A stretch of DNA of 57,881 nucleotides from Candidatus Viridilinea mediisalina (GTDB lineage Bacteria > Chloroflexota > Chloroflexia > Chloroflexales > Chloroflexaceae): contig NZ_NQWI01000018.1 of NCBI RefSeq assembly GCF_002532535.1, positions 11,525-69,405 of the forward strand, written 5' to 3'. The notes under the pieces were generated by a model. The model saw nothing but the letters and a program-made list of their open reading frames with translations, ran no database searches and had not been told where the DNA came from. Of this stretch, positions 41,467-49,063 are shown piece after piece. A program made the position numbers and the translations under genes. The first letter of the stretch is position 1. The number at the start of each line of letters is the position of its first letter.

Positions 41467-42903
41467 TCACTCCGTATCATCCGGGTGATGCTCAGCAGGC
41501 GCACCGAGCGCCGCTAGGGCTGCTTTCGCCCGTGCAATCCCCGCCCGCGCATCACGGATGCCGTGGGTTACCTCCGGGCGGGCGTGGGCCGATCCTGTGA
41601 TAGCAAGTTGATTGAGGTAGTGGGCCAAGGTTGCACGATGGGTTTCGAGGCGCTGACGTTGGGTGGTGATCAGGTCGGAACTGCCGCCAGCCGGAGCGGG
41701 CGAAGTGTCGTGGGTATTGACCTGCTGCCCAATAATGCTGCCTACACTTCCGCCACTCACGTTGATCTGCTGTATTGTGCCAACATTGCCACCAATGTGG
41801 AGACCAGGACTGGTTGGTGGCACCACCTGCTCACGCCACAGCGCCCCGCTGCGTGTGCGCAGCCACAGGGCGGGTGTGGCCCATTCGCTGCCCTCGCGCA
41901 AGGCGCTGCGTGCTACTGCTACCGCCCGATCAATCTGCCCGTCGCGCAGCAGTTCGCGGAAGAGCGCGGGCAGAAATTCACGGGCCGCACCGAGCGAGAG
42001 CCGATCCTGCATGGCCACCACCGCCCCTACGCCCGCCTGAGCCAGCAGTGGGCCGAGCGCGGCGAGCGCCGCAGTCGCGTAGCCGTTGCCGCCCCCTTCG
42101 CAGGCCATTAGCACCACCAAGAGCGGCGGCTGCGCCAACTGGTTAAGCATCTGCGCGAACTCCGCGCCAGCGGTTGGTGCCACTTGGCCCGCCGTATCCT
42201 CAAGGTAGAGCAGCGTCCCCTCGTCGCCATGCATGGCGTGGGCCACCAGCGCAAAGATCGCCGGGCCATCACGCAGCGCCGCTTGGATCGTCGTGAGCGT
42301 CGCAACTTGCGCGAGCGCGCCGCTCATGTTGCCCACCAGTGTGAGCGGAAGATCCCCCAGAGCGCGGCGGGCGCGCGCTGCCTCGCCATCCCCATCAAGC
42401 TCAGCGAGACCATACTGCTTGCCATTGCGCGGATTGGCCACGGCAAGGAGCGCCCGCAGCGTCGGCTTGGGTGCCAAGGTCAACGGGCGTGTCTCGGCGC
42501 TCGCCAGTTCACGCACGAGGCGCAGCCGCTCATCGAGCGCCAGCGGCGCATCGGTCAACGGATCGTGCAGCGCCTCCCAGCGTAGCGCATGCAACTCCGG
42601 CGCATTGAGCGCCAAGCGCAGGCGCAAGCGCAACGGCGCATTGAGGCCATCGGCCAGCGCCAGCGCCCGCTGCCACGCCGCCCGCAACGCGGGGGAATGG
42701 AACAGTTGGCTGGTAAGCGCCTTGCCATAGCTACTATGATCAAGGCGCAAGGCCAACAAACCCTGAAGATCAAAGGCGAGCGCCACCTCAGCCACCAGCG
42801 TAACCGGCGCCTCACTCTGCGGATTGATCAGGTGCGCCTCAGCGAAATAGCCACCGGCACCTGAGCGTATGGCGAGCGTGAGATCAACGGCGTCGGGGGG
42901 CAT
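41467..42903 (-). CDS. CHAT-domain caspase-like protease
   Basis: The 478-residue protein has an N-terminal region (1-150) of unknown role and a CHAT peptidase domain with the catalytic His225 (H-A-M-H-G-D-E-G) and Cys268 (L-M-A-C-E-G-G-G). After the protease comes a Gly/Val/Ile-rich segment of low complexity (G-G-N-V-G-T-I-Q-Q-I and S-V-G-S-I-I-G-Q-Q). The helical tail (L-E-T-H-R-A-T-L-A-H-Y-L-N-Q...G-I-R-D-A-R-A-G-I-A-R-A-K) resembles adaptor tails seen in STAND and TIR conflict proteins. Such proteases are often switched on by NTPase sensors. A TPR remnant follows and a STAND-type remnant lies 2 kb away, which supports a defence role. Confidence 0.82.
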   Translation of the reverse strand: MPPDAVDLTLAIRSGAGGYFAEAHLINPQSEAPVTLVAEVALAFDLQGLLALRLDHSSYGKALTSQLFHSPALRAAWQRALALADGLNAPLRLRLRLALNAPELHALRWEALHDPLTDAPLALDERLRLVRELASAETRPLTLAPKPTLRALLAVANPRNGKQYGLAELDGDGEAARARRALGDLPLTLVGNMSGALAQVATLTTIQAALRDGPAIFALVAHAMHGDEGTLLYLEDTAGQVAPTAGAEFAQMLNQLAQPPLLVVLMACEGGGNGYATAALAALGPLLAQAGVGAVVAMQDRLSLGAAREFLPALFRELLRDGQIDRAVAVARSALREGSEWATPALWLRTRSGALWREQVVPPTSPGLHIGGNVGTIQQINVSGGSVGSIIGQQVNTHDTSPAPAGGSSDLITTQRQRLETHRATLAHYLNQLAITGSAHARPEVTHGIRDARAGIARAKAALAALGAPAEHHPDDTE

Positions 42904-42930
42904 GGGGGAGGCTTTCTGGGTGTGTGTTAG

Positions 42931-43145
42931 GGAAGCAGAAATTGTTAGGTACCCCAGCAGCCTGTCATGCTGAATAGCACATATTCGCAGGCATCGTAGT
43001 GCCGACTTTAGTCGGCTGAGGTCTTTGGCAGCGATGGGAGCCGACTAAAGTCGGCACTACCTACGGCGCAAACAGGAATGTTCCTACGAACCTTTGCTCA
43101 GGGTGGCCAAGCAACGGGGCAATCAACAACATCCGCTTCCCTTAG
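42931..43145 (+). repeat. Left inverted-repeat arm of the R-M island
   Basis: The arm runs GGAAGCAGAAATTGTTA, CCTGTCATGCTGAATA, GCATCGTAGTGCCGAC, GAGGTCTTTGGCAGCGATGG, ACTACCTACGGC, and ends GGGGCAATCAACAACATCCG. All six blocks recur in the same order, reverse-complemented, at 46639-46882. The arm contains a TAGTGCCGAC palindrome (43004-43063). Bases 43146-43315 are A+T-rich without a recognised gene and probably hold the promoter of the next gene. Confidence 0.85.
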
Positions 43146-43315
43146 TTTACCGTCCGCTTATTTTGTTGACCGTTTGTGGAAATGGAGAAACATCCGCTTC
43201 TCGCTTGACACTCTTGGGATACCTTATTCCTTACGCACGGCGTTGAACGGTAATGTGCCTAGATTGACAACACTACTCGTGTACGCTACCCTATCGCAAG
43301 ATGAGGTAGGGAACT

Positions 43316-43828
43316 ATGCGCATCTTTTTTGTTACAGAAGCATACCAGTACTATAACCAACATATCAATCGTCAGGATCGTTTCCGATTGCTAATAGAAC
43401 ACAATTTCTCTATTGTAGGCAGCATACATCCAATAGATTGGGAACTCTTTGGTTCAATCCTTACTGGAGAGCCGAGAAATCCCGGCTACGGATCGGATCT
43501 AGGACGTTATGAGATCAAATCTGCAGTTGAGGGATCAAGTTTTGAATACCAGTACCATTTACACAGTGGACAGAAAAAGTTAGAAGATGACATGGAAATT
43601 GATCATATTTTCATATCTTACTCCAAAGATTATTCGAGAGTATCTGTGAAAATGATTCAAGGTGCTAAACTGAAGCCCTACTTTGAACAATGGAAAGAGG
43701 GGTTGATTGCCAACTATCAAGGTGATAATCGAAAACAGCGTTTTCGAAAGAACATCTCGTATGGCGTTGTCGTCAAAAAAGCAGAGATGATAATGATGAT
43801 TGACAACTATCGTCTAGTGCAATTGTAA
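43316..43828 (+). CDS. Probable type II restriction endonuclease
   Basis: The 170-residue protein is A+T-rich in coding sequence, unlike its surroundings. The stretch P-G-Y-G-S-D-L-G-R-Y-E-I-K-S-A has Asp61, Glu66 and Lys68, a D...E-x-K nuclease signature. It is followed by S-F-E-Y-Q-Y-H-L-H-S-G, of a style found in type II endonucleases. It is convergent with a C5 methyltransferase, with two bases between stops, and is the only candidate for its partner. The D-to-E spacing is short for PD-(D/E)XK, so the upstream D41/E43 may take part. GAGGTAGGGA precedes the ATG. The recognition site is unknown. Confidence 0.68.
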   Translation: MRIFFVTEAYQYYNQHINRQDRFRLLIEHNFSIVGSIHPIDWELFGSILTGEPRNPGYGSDLGRYEIKSAVEGSSFEYQYHLHSGQKKLEDDMEIDHIFISYSKDYSRVSVKMIQGAKLKPYFEQWKEGLIANYQGDNRKQRFRKNISYGVVVKKAEMIMMIDNYRLVQL

Positions 43829-43830
43829 GT

Positions 43831-44991
43831 TCATCTTCCAGCTTCTAGGGCAACAATACCATTCGAATAGGCCAATGGGCGAAGTAGATGCTTTTCAAGC
43901 CACGAGACAACCGAAACCACTACCGCATCACCCATGACGTGGTAGCCATCGTTGTAACGAGCCGGTAGCCAGTAGCTATCTGGCAGTCCCATGAGACGGG
44001 CGGCTTCACGCACCGAGATGAGGCGTGAACGAATCGTCTGTCCCTCAACAACCATGAGAATCTGACGGCTTGAGCCGCCCACGGGAGTCCGTAGGCAACC
44101 GCTGATGTTATCAAAACGCACCTCGGCACGCTGTCTTCTTACGCCATTCTCGACGCGAACACGCTTATATATTGTTCCCACTTGCCTTCTACCACACTGC
44201 TGTGCTGCATGAACTTTCGCAAGGTGCGTTGGTGACATAAGAGCCAATAAGCGGTTGGTCTCATCCGCTGAATGCCATGAGACATCTGTGGGATTCTCTT
44301 CGATTAATTCGCGTAACTGCGCCCGTGTACTGGTCGGCGCAGGGAGAGACCACCAGATCCAAGCAGCTTGTACAGCCTCTGGCAAACGCGCAAAGGCTTG
44401 ATGGATCGGTTTCGGATGCCATAGACTGCCGGTAGCCATAGCCTGATTTATGGCAAGGGGTTCATGCAAGCCATGTTTAAGTGCAACGATAAAGAGCCTT
44501 GGCCGTGAATGGGGTAAAAAGTGGACGGCATCAATCATCATAGCCCCCGGACGATAGCCAGCCTCAACCAGCGTGAGGAGCAATTGTTCAAAATCCTTAC
44601 CACCATTGGCCGTTAAGAGGCCAACAACATTTTCAAGCACAATCAGTGGAACAGGCCGCCCAGCCTGTGCTAACGCATTGATGAGTTGCCAGAAAGGCCA
44701 AAAAGTCCCGCTGCGCTTGGCTTGTAGCCCCTTGCCATTGCCAGCAACCGAGAGATCTTGGCAGGGAAAGGATGCCCACGCCATCGATACCGCATCTGGA
44801 ATCTGCGCTACGGTAACCTGTGCAATATCCAGCACGCATAACTCATCTGCCGGTGGGAAGTTCTGGCGGTAGACCTGTGCCTTCTTCTCTGAAATATCGT
44901 TGGCAAATAGGCATGACCAATCTGGCCCAAGCCCCATACGGGCAAGGCCACCGCCAGCAAAGAATTCGAGAAAGGTAAGAGGGGATCGCAT
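43831..44991 (-). CDS. DNA (cytosine-5-)-methyltransferase of a type II R-M system
   Basis: The 386-residue protein has the ordered C5-methyltransferase motifs: I (F-F-A-G-G-G-L-A-R-M-G), IV with catalytic Cys77 (F-P-C-Q-D-L-S), VI (L-E-N-V-V-G), VIII (R-P-R-L-F-I-V-A) and X (G-D-A-V-V-V-S-V-V). The region between VIII and X reads the target. ATG 44991 starts the conserved part; upstream codons to 45078 are A+T-rich leader. It protects DNA from the convergent endonuclease. Confidence 0.94.
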   Translation of the reverse strand: MRSPLTFLEFFAGGGLARMGLGPDWSCLFANDISEKKAQVYRQNFPPADELCVLDIAQVTVAQIPDAVSMAWASFPCQDLSVAGNGKGLQAKRSGTFWPFWQLINALAQAGRPVPLIVLENVVGLLTANGGKDFEQLLLTLVEAGYRPGAMMIDAVHFLPHSRPRLFIVALKHGLHEPLAINQAMATGSLWHPKPIHQAFARLPEAVQAAWIWWSLPAPTSTRAQLRELIEENPTDVSWHSADETNRLLALMSPTHLAKVHAAQQCGRRQVGTIYKRVRVENGVRRQRAEVRFDNISGCLRTPVGGSSRQILMVVEGQTIRSRLISVREAARLMGLPDSYWLPARYNDGYHVMGDAVVVSVVSWLEKHLLRPLAYSNGIVALEAGR

Positions 44992-45064
44992 AGTAGACCT
45001 TATGAAGTTTATCTTTGCTGAGATTATCTTATCACAGCAGAACAGGTTTTTCAAATGGGCGGCG

Positions 45065-46221
45065 ATGTTGGAACGCAACGGTGCGATGCCACCCGATGCG
45101 ACGCTGGCGGAGTTTGATCCGCTGCTGGCCCCGGAGTAGCCCGATGAGGTGTGCCCCTACTTGGGGCTTGAGGCTTTTCATGAGCAGCAGGCGCAGCGCT
45201 TCTTTGGGCGGCGGCGGGTGGTGGCGGAATTACTGGAGCGTCTAAATCAACGGCGTCTCGTTGCTATTATTGGCCCCTCGGGCAGCGGCAAGTCGAGGCG
45301 GGGGTGGTTGATGCGCTGCTCGGCGAGATTCTGGGCGAACCCGCTGCGCTGCCACTGCTGCAATATAGCCTGCTCAAACTGTGGGAGGCGCGTGAGCGCA
45401 ATCGCGTCACCTGGGCGGCCTATCAGCAGGTTGGCGGCGGGCGCTTGGCCCTCGGACGCGGGGCCGATGCGGTCTACCAGCAACTCATTCCCGAAGATCA
45501 GAAGACCGCAGAGCGCATCTTCCTGCGCCTCGTGCGCCCCAGCGAAGGCATTGAGATGACGAGCATGCGCGTGCGCCGCGCAGAGCTTGTGCAAGGCGGC
45601 GAAGATCCCTCACGGGTGGAACGGGTACTTACCCGCCTCATTGATGCACGCCTGTTGCGCCTCACGAGTGGCGAAAGCAGCAGCGACACCCAGGTTGAAA
45701 TTGCCCACGAAGCGTTGATCCGCAACTGGCCCACTCTCAGCAACTGGCTCGAAGATGAGCGCCACAACCTCCGCCAGCGCCAACGCCTCACCGAACGGGC
45801 CGAGCAGTGGCAGCGCCTGGGCCAAACCAGAGAAGATCTGCTGCAAGGCCAACTCCTCGAAGAGGCGCAGCGCTACCCCGATCTCAACCAATTGGAACGT
45901 GATTTTGTTCAGGCGAGCAGTGCCGCCGTCACCGCCCGGCTGTGGAACAGTGAGGGCCAAGCACTCGCTGTGCTGCGCGGGCATAGTGGTGATGTCTACA
46001 GCGCCGTCTTTAGCCCCGACGGCACACGTATGTTGACCGCCTCGGCGGACGGGACGGCGCGACAGTATATGGTTAGCACCGAAGATCTGCGCCGCGCCGC
46101 CGTCTGCCGCGTCAACCGCGAACTGACGCCGGAGGAGGTGCAGGGCTTTGAAGTAGATTTGCCCTTGGCCTTTACCTTGGAACAGCGTCAGTGCCCGCCG
46201 GTCTATTCGTGGCAGCGGTGA
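45065..46221 (+). pseudogene. Decayed STAND-NTPase/WD40 protein gene
   Basis: The first part reads P-D-E-V-C-P-Y-L-G-L-E-A-F-H-E-Q-Q-A and then the P-loop G-P-S-G-S-G-K-S, a typical nSTAND1 start. An in-frame TAG at 45137-45139 interrupts it. Right after the P-loop (about 45294) the frame shifts and the sequence jumps to L-L-G-E-I-L-G-E-P-A-A-L-P-L-L-Q-Y-S-L-L, so roughly the central NTPase region is deleted. The second part (frame from 45304) keeps the winged-helix end (I-A-H-E-A-L-I-R-N-W-P) and then a single WD40 repeat (L-R-G-H-S-G-D-V-Y-S-A-V-F-S-P-D-G) where intact relatives have many. The 5' end meets A+T-rich sequence of the methyltransferase leader. Confidence 0.82.
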
Positions 46222-46481
46222 GGATGGGGGCGGGGGTGCTTTCAACGATAGAGTTTTTGGGAAGCTTTGGATGCGGTGTCAGGAGTTTTCTCATGCAACG
46301 CGAACCAACGACCTGCTAGGTGGGCGCCGTGCAGTCGCCATGCGTAGCCCCACAGACCCAACGGCGCACACCTGGTAGGTCTGAGGTAGCAACGGCCCAT
46401 GAGACCTAGCAGGTAAGGAATGCACAAAAACCGCACTGCCTGCGCCCCTCTCCCACAACGTGGGAGAGGGGTAGGGGGTAA

Positions 46482-46605
46482 TGGAGCAAAACTCACCCGG
46501 TTGACCGTTGACCGTAGGGGCACGGCAGCGCCGTGCCCTCCCTATGGAGCAAAACTCACCCGGTTGACCGTTGACCGTAGGGGCACGGCAGCGCCGTGCC
46601 CCTAC
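46482..46605. repeat. Two tandem 61-bp units
   Basis: The unit TGGAGCAAAACTCACCCGG / TTGACCGTTGACCGTAGGGG / CACGGCAGCGCCGTGCCC occurs twice in direct orientation, each with a GGCACGGC/GCCGTGCC hairpin. It sits in a 670-bp gap (46222-46895) that holds no gene; 46250-46440 shows only short direct repeats of CCTRSYAGGT type. Confidence 0.75.
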
Positions 46606-46638
46606 ACAGGGCGACTTTTGCGCTATTGCGGTAGGGGG

Positions 46639-46882
46639 TAAGGGAAGCGGATGTTGTTGATTGCCCCGTTGCGTTGCTTCCATGAGAGGCCGTAGGTAGT
46701 ACCGACGTTAGTCGGCTTCCCATCGCTGCCAAAGACCTCAGCCGACTAACGTCGGCACTACGATGCCTGTCGGCTTCCCATCGCTGCCAAAGACCTCAGC
46801 CGACTAACGTCGGCACTACGATGCCCGCCCATGGATTATTCAGCATGACAGGCCGCTGGGATACGTAACAATTTCTGCTTCC
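46639..46882 (-). repeat. Right inverted-repeat arm of the R-M island
   Basis: This is the reverse complement of the left arm (42931-43145) with the same block order. It is about 30 bp longer because one internal palindrome unit (CATCGTAGTGCCGACGTTAG with GGTCTTTGGCAGCGATGGG) is duplicated. Confidence 0.85.
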
Positions 46883-46895
46883 CGCTCCCTATCCC

Positions 46896-47162
46896 CTACA
46901 CCACAGCCGCTGCCGCATTGAGCTTCTTCATCAGCCGCGACTTACGGCGGGCCGCGTTATTCTTGTGGATAATGCCCTTCACCGCAGCCTTATCGAGGGT
47001 GCTAATGGCTTCACGAATAGTGGCCTCATCGGGCGTCCCACTAAAGATGCTTTGCTCAGCCTTCTTTACCATCGTCTTCACACGAGAACGATAGACGGTA
47101 TTGCGCTGATGCTTGCGTTCGTTGCTCCGAATGCGCTTCTTTGCCGACGATGTGTTCGCCAA
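46896..47162 (-). CDS. rpsT: 30S ribosomal protein S20
   Basis: The 88-residue basic protein begins [11 protein letters not shown] and has the S20 pattern R-x-x-R-N-x-x-Y-R-S-R-V-K-T and [13 protein letters not shown]. It binds 16S rRNA early in 30S assembly. It starts with TTG, nine bases after GGAGG. A strong promoter lies upstream. It stands just outside the right arm of the R-M island, so the island ends at an essential gene. Confidence 0.96.
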   Translation of the reverse strand: MANTSSAKKRIRSNERKHQRNTVYRSRVKTMVKKAEQSIFSGTPDEATIREAISTLDKAAVKGIIHKNNAARRKSRLMKKLNAAAAVV

Positions 47163-47184
47163 GGGTCTCTACCTCCAGTATAAT
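47155..47184 (+). promoter_or_regulatory. Probable promoter of murJ
   Basis: On the plus strand TTCGCC (47155-47160) and a perfect TATAAT (47179-47184) are 18 bp apart. The start would be near 47191, 55 bp before the murJ GTG. The box overlaps the rpsT ribosome site on the other strand. Confidence 0.5.
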
Positions 47185-47222
47185 CGTATGCTGTCTGTAA
47201 TCGCACAAATATCTAACGCCAG

Positions 47223-47251
47223 AGTATAGCAGAAGGACGCTAGGCGTGCAA
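47223..47251 (-). promoter_or_regulatory. Promoter of rpsT overlapping the murJ start codon
   Basis: On the minus strand TTGCAC (plus 47246-47251) and TATACT (plus 47223-47228) are 17 bp apart. The -35 box covers the GTG start of the divergent murJ gene, so the two transcription units interlock. Confidence 0.7.
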
Positions 47252-48871
47252 CTCTCTTCGCTGCTGCGACGCGCCCGCACGGGTGCGCTGGGTAGTAGCC
47301 TCATTGTGATGGGTGGCTTCGTGCTGAGCCGGGTGACTGGCCTGCTGCGCGATGTGGTCGCAACCTATGTCTATGGTACTTCAGTTGAAGCTGCGGCCTA
47401 CCGGGCTGCGTTCTCGGTGGTTGATCTGCTCTATTTGGTGATTATCGGGGGGGCGTTGGGCAGCAGCTTTATCCCGGTCTTTATTGAGGTCTGGGAGCGT
47501 GATGGTCAAGCTCGCGCTTGGCGTTTGGCGAGTGCGGTGGTTACGTGGGCGCTGGTGGCTTTGAGTGTGGCGAGTGCGCTGCTCTTTGTTGCTGCCCCTT
47601 GGTTGGTGCAACTGATCTATGGCGGGCGTGGCTTCGATGCGGCTACGCTGACGCTCACGGTGCAACTCACGCGGCTCTTTCTGCTCTCGCCATTGCTCTT
47701 GGGCCTCGGCGGGTTGGCGATGGCGGCGCTCAATGCGCGTGAACATTTTACCCTGCCTGCCCTTGCGCCAACTATTTACAATCTGGGGATTATTGGCGGG
47801 GCGCTGTTGGGGCCGCCGCTTGGCTTGGGTATTTGGGGCATGGCTTGGGGGGTGGTGCTGGGTGCCCTTGGCTACCTGCTGGTGCAAATTCCGGGGCTGC
47901 GCGGCTTGGGCATGCACCTGCGGCTTCAACTGGGGCGCGGGATACGCGAAGTGGGGCGCATCGCCCGCCAGATGGGGCCGCGGGTGGTGGGCCAAGCGGC
48001 TGCCCATATCAGTATTGTCGTGACCCTGGCGCTCACTGCGCGCCTCGACGATGGCGCGGCCAAGTTGGCGGGCTTGGGCTATGCCTACCAACTGATGCTG
48101 CTGCCCTTCGGTATCTTTTCGCTCAGTCTGAGCCAAGTGGCCTTCCCGCGCCTCGCACGCCTCGTGGCCGAAGGGCGGCAGAGCGAACTCGCTGCCGATC
48201 TGCGCCGCACCCTGGGGATGATCCTCTGGCTGACCCTGCCGGCCAGTGCGATGCTGCTGAGTCTCGGCATGCCTTTGGCGCGGGTTCTCTTTGAACGCGG
48301 CGCCTATGATGCCATATCGCTGCAATACACCGTGAGCGCCTTGCTGGGCTATAGCCTGGCCCTACCCGCCTTTGCCGCCTCCGAGATTCTGATTCGCGGC
48401 TTCTACGCCATGCAACGCACATGGATCCCCGTGATCGTCGGGTTGCTCCAGGTTGGCCTTAACCTTGGGCTTGGCCTGCTGCTGCTCAACGCTGGCGGCG
48501 ATGTTGGAAGCCTTGCGCTGGCGTTTAGTATTGCCAACAACCTCGAAGCACTCCTGCTGATCGCATTGATGGGCCGCGCCCTCCCCGGCATCTGGCGCGA
48601 CCCAGGCCATTGGCGTACAGTTAGCGTTGCGCTGCTAGGAGCCACCGTGGTGGGCCTGGGGCTCAGCGCGCTCCGCAGCGCCTCAACCCAACTCGTGCCC
48701 GCCTTGAGCCTCAGCCATAGCTACCAATGGACAGACGAGATCATTGGTCTGCTGCTCTGGCTCAGTGCTGCGGGCAGTCTTGGGGCTATCGCGTACCTTA
48801 TGGTGAGCATCTGGCTTGGTGCTGCCCCAGCCCGTGTACTCATTGCACGCTGGCGCATACGTGGAGGCTAA
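47246..48871 (+). CDS. murJ: Lipid II flippase MurJ, paralogue 2
   Basis: The 541-residue polytopic protein has about 14 hydrophobic helices. The family motif S-R-V-T-G-L-L-R-D at about residues 29-37 includes both conserved arginines. Other features are F-E-R-G-A-Y-D near the middle and G-F-Y-A-M-Q-R-T in the C-half, both typical of MurJ. It flips lipid II for peptidoglycan synthesis. It starts with GTG after AAGGA and is divergent from rpsT. It is the more standard of the two MurJ-type proteins here. Confidence 0.9.
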   Translation: MQLSSLLRRARTGALGSSLIVMGGFVLSRVTGLLRDVVATYVYGTSVEAAAYRAAFSVVDLLYLVIIGGALGSSFIPVFIEVWERDGQARAWRLASAVVTWALVALSVASALLFVAAPWLVQLIYGGRGFDAATLTLTVQLTRLFLLSPLLLGLGGLAMAALNAREHFTLPALAPTIYNLGIIGGALLGPPLGLGIWGMAWGVVLGALGYLLVQIPGLRGLGMHLRLQLGRGIREVGRIARQMGPRVVGQAAAHISIVVTLALTARLDDGAAKLAGLGYAYQLMLLPFGIFSLSLSQVAFPRLARLVAEGRQSELAADLRRTLGMILWLTLPASAMLLSLGMPLARVLFERGAYDAISLQYTVSALLGYSLALPAFAASEILIRGFYAMQRTWIPVIVGLLQVGLNLGLGLLLLNAGGDVGSLALAFSIANNLEALLLIALMGRALPGIWRDPGHWRTVSVALLGATVVGLGLSALRSASTQLVPALSLSHSYQWTDEIIGLLLWLSAAGSLGAIAYLMVSIWLGAAPARVLIARWRIRGG

Positions 48872-48873
48872 AA

Positions 48874-49001
48874 GATGGTTCGTGGCGACTTTACAGTTTG
48901 CGAGGATGCGAGGATGCGAGGACGCGAAGCCCGCGCCTCTTCGCCTCACGCATCCTCGCAAGATGGTAAAGCAAACTTCGACTTTTCTGAAATCTTCCCT
49001 A
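48874..49001. repeat. GACGCGA-family element, copy 7
   Basis: ATGGTTCGTGGCGACTTTAC and AGTTTGCGAGGATGCGAGG lead to CTCACGCATCCTCGCAAG, GGTAAAGCAAACTTCGAC and TTTTCTGAAATCTTCCC. It directly follows the murJ stop. Confidence 0.85.
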
Positions 49002-49010
49002 ACTATTCCC

Positions 49011-49055
49011 TTTGTGTTGGGTTGTGGCGGCTACGCCGCCACAACGCAACACAAA
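49011..49055. terminator. Hairpin between convergent murJ and glycosyltransferase genes
   Basis: A stem of about 21 bp with one mismatch (TTTGTGTTG-GTTGTGGCGGC with its complement, loop TAC) separates the two stop codons. It can act on both transcripts. Confidence 0.7.
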
Positions 49056-49063
49056 ATAGAAAT

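Noticed and set aside
43078-43356. Possible 92-codon gene before the endonuclease
   Set aside because: It starts inside the left repeat arm, overlaps the endonuclease start in another frame, and has no recognisable features.
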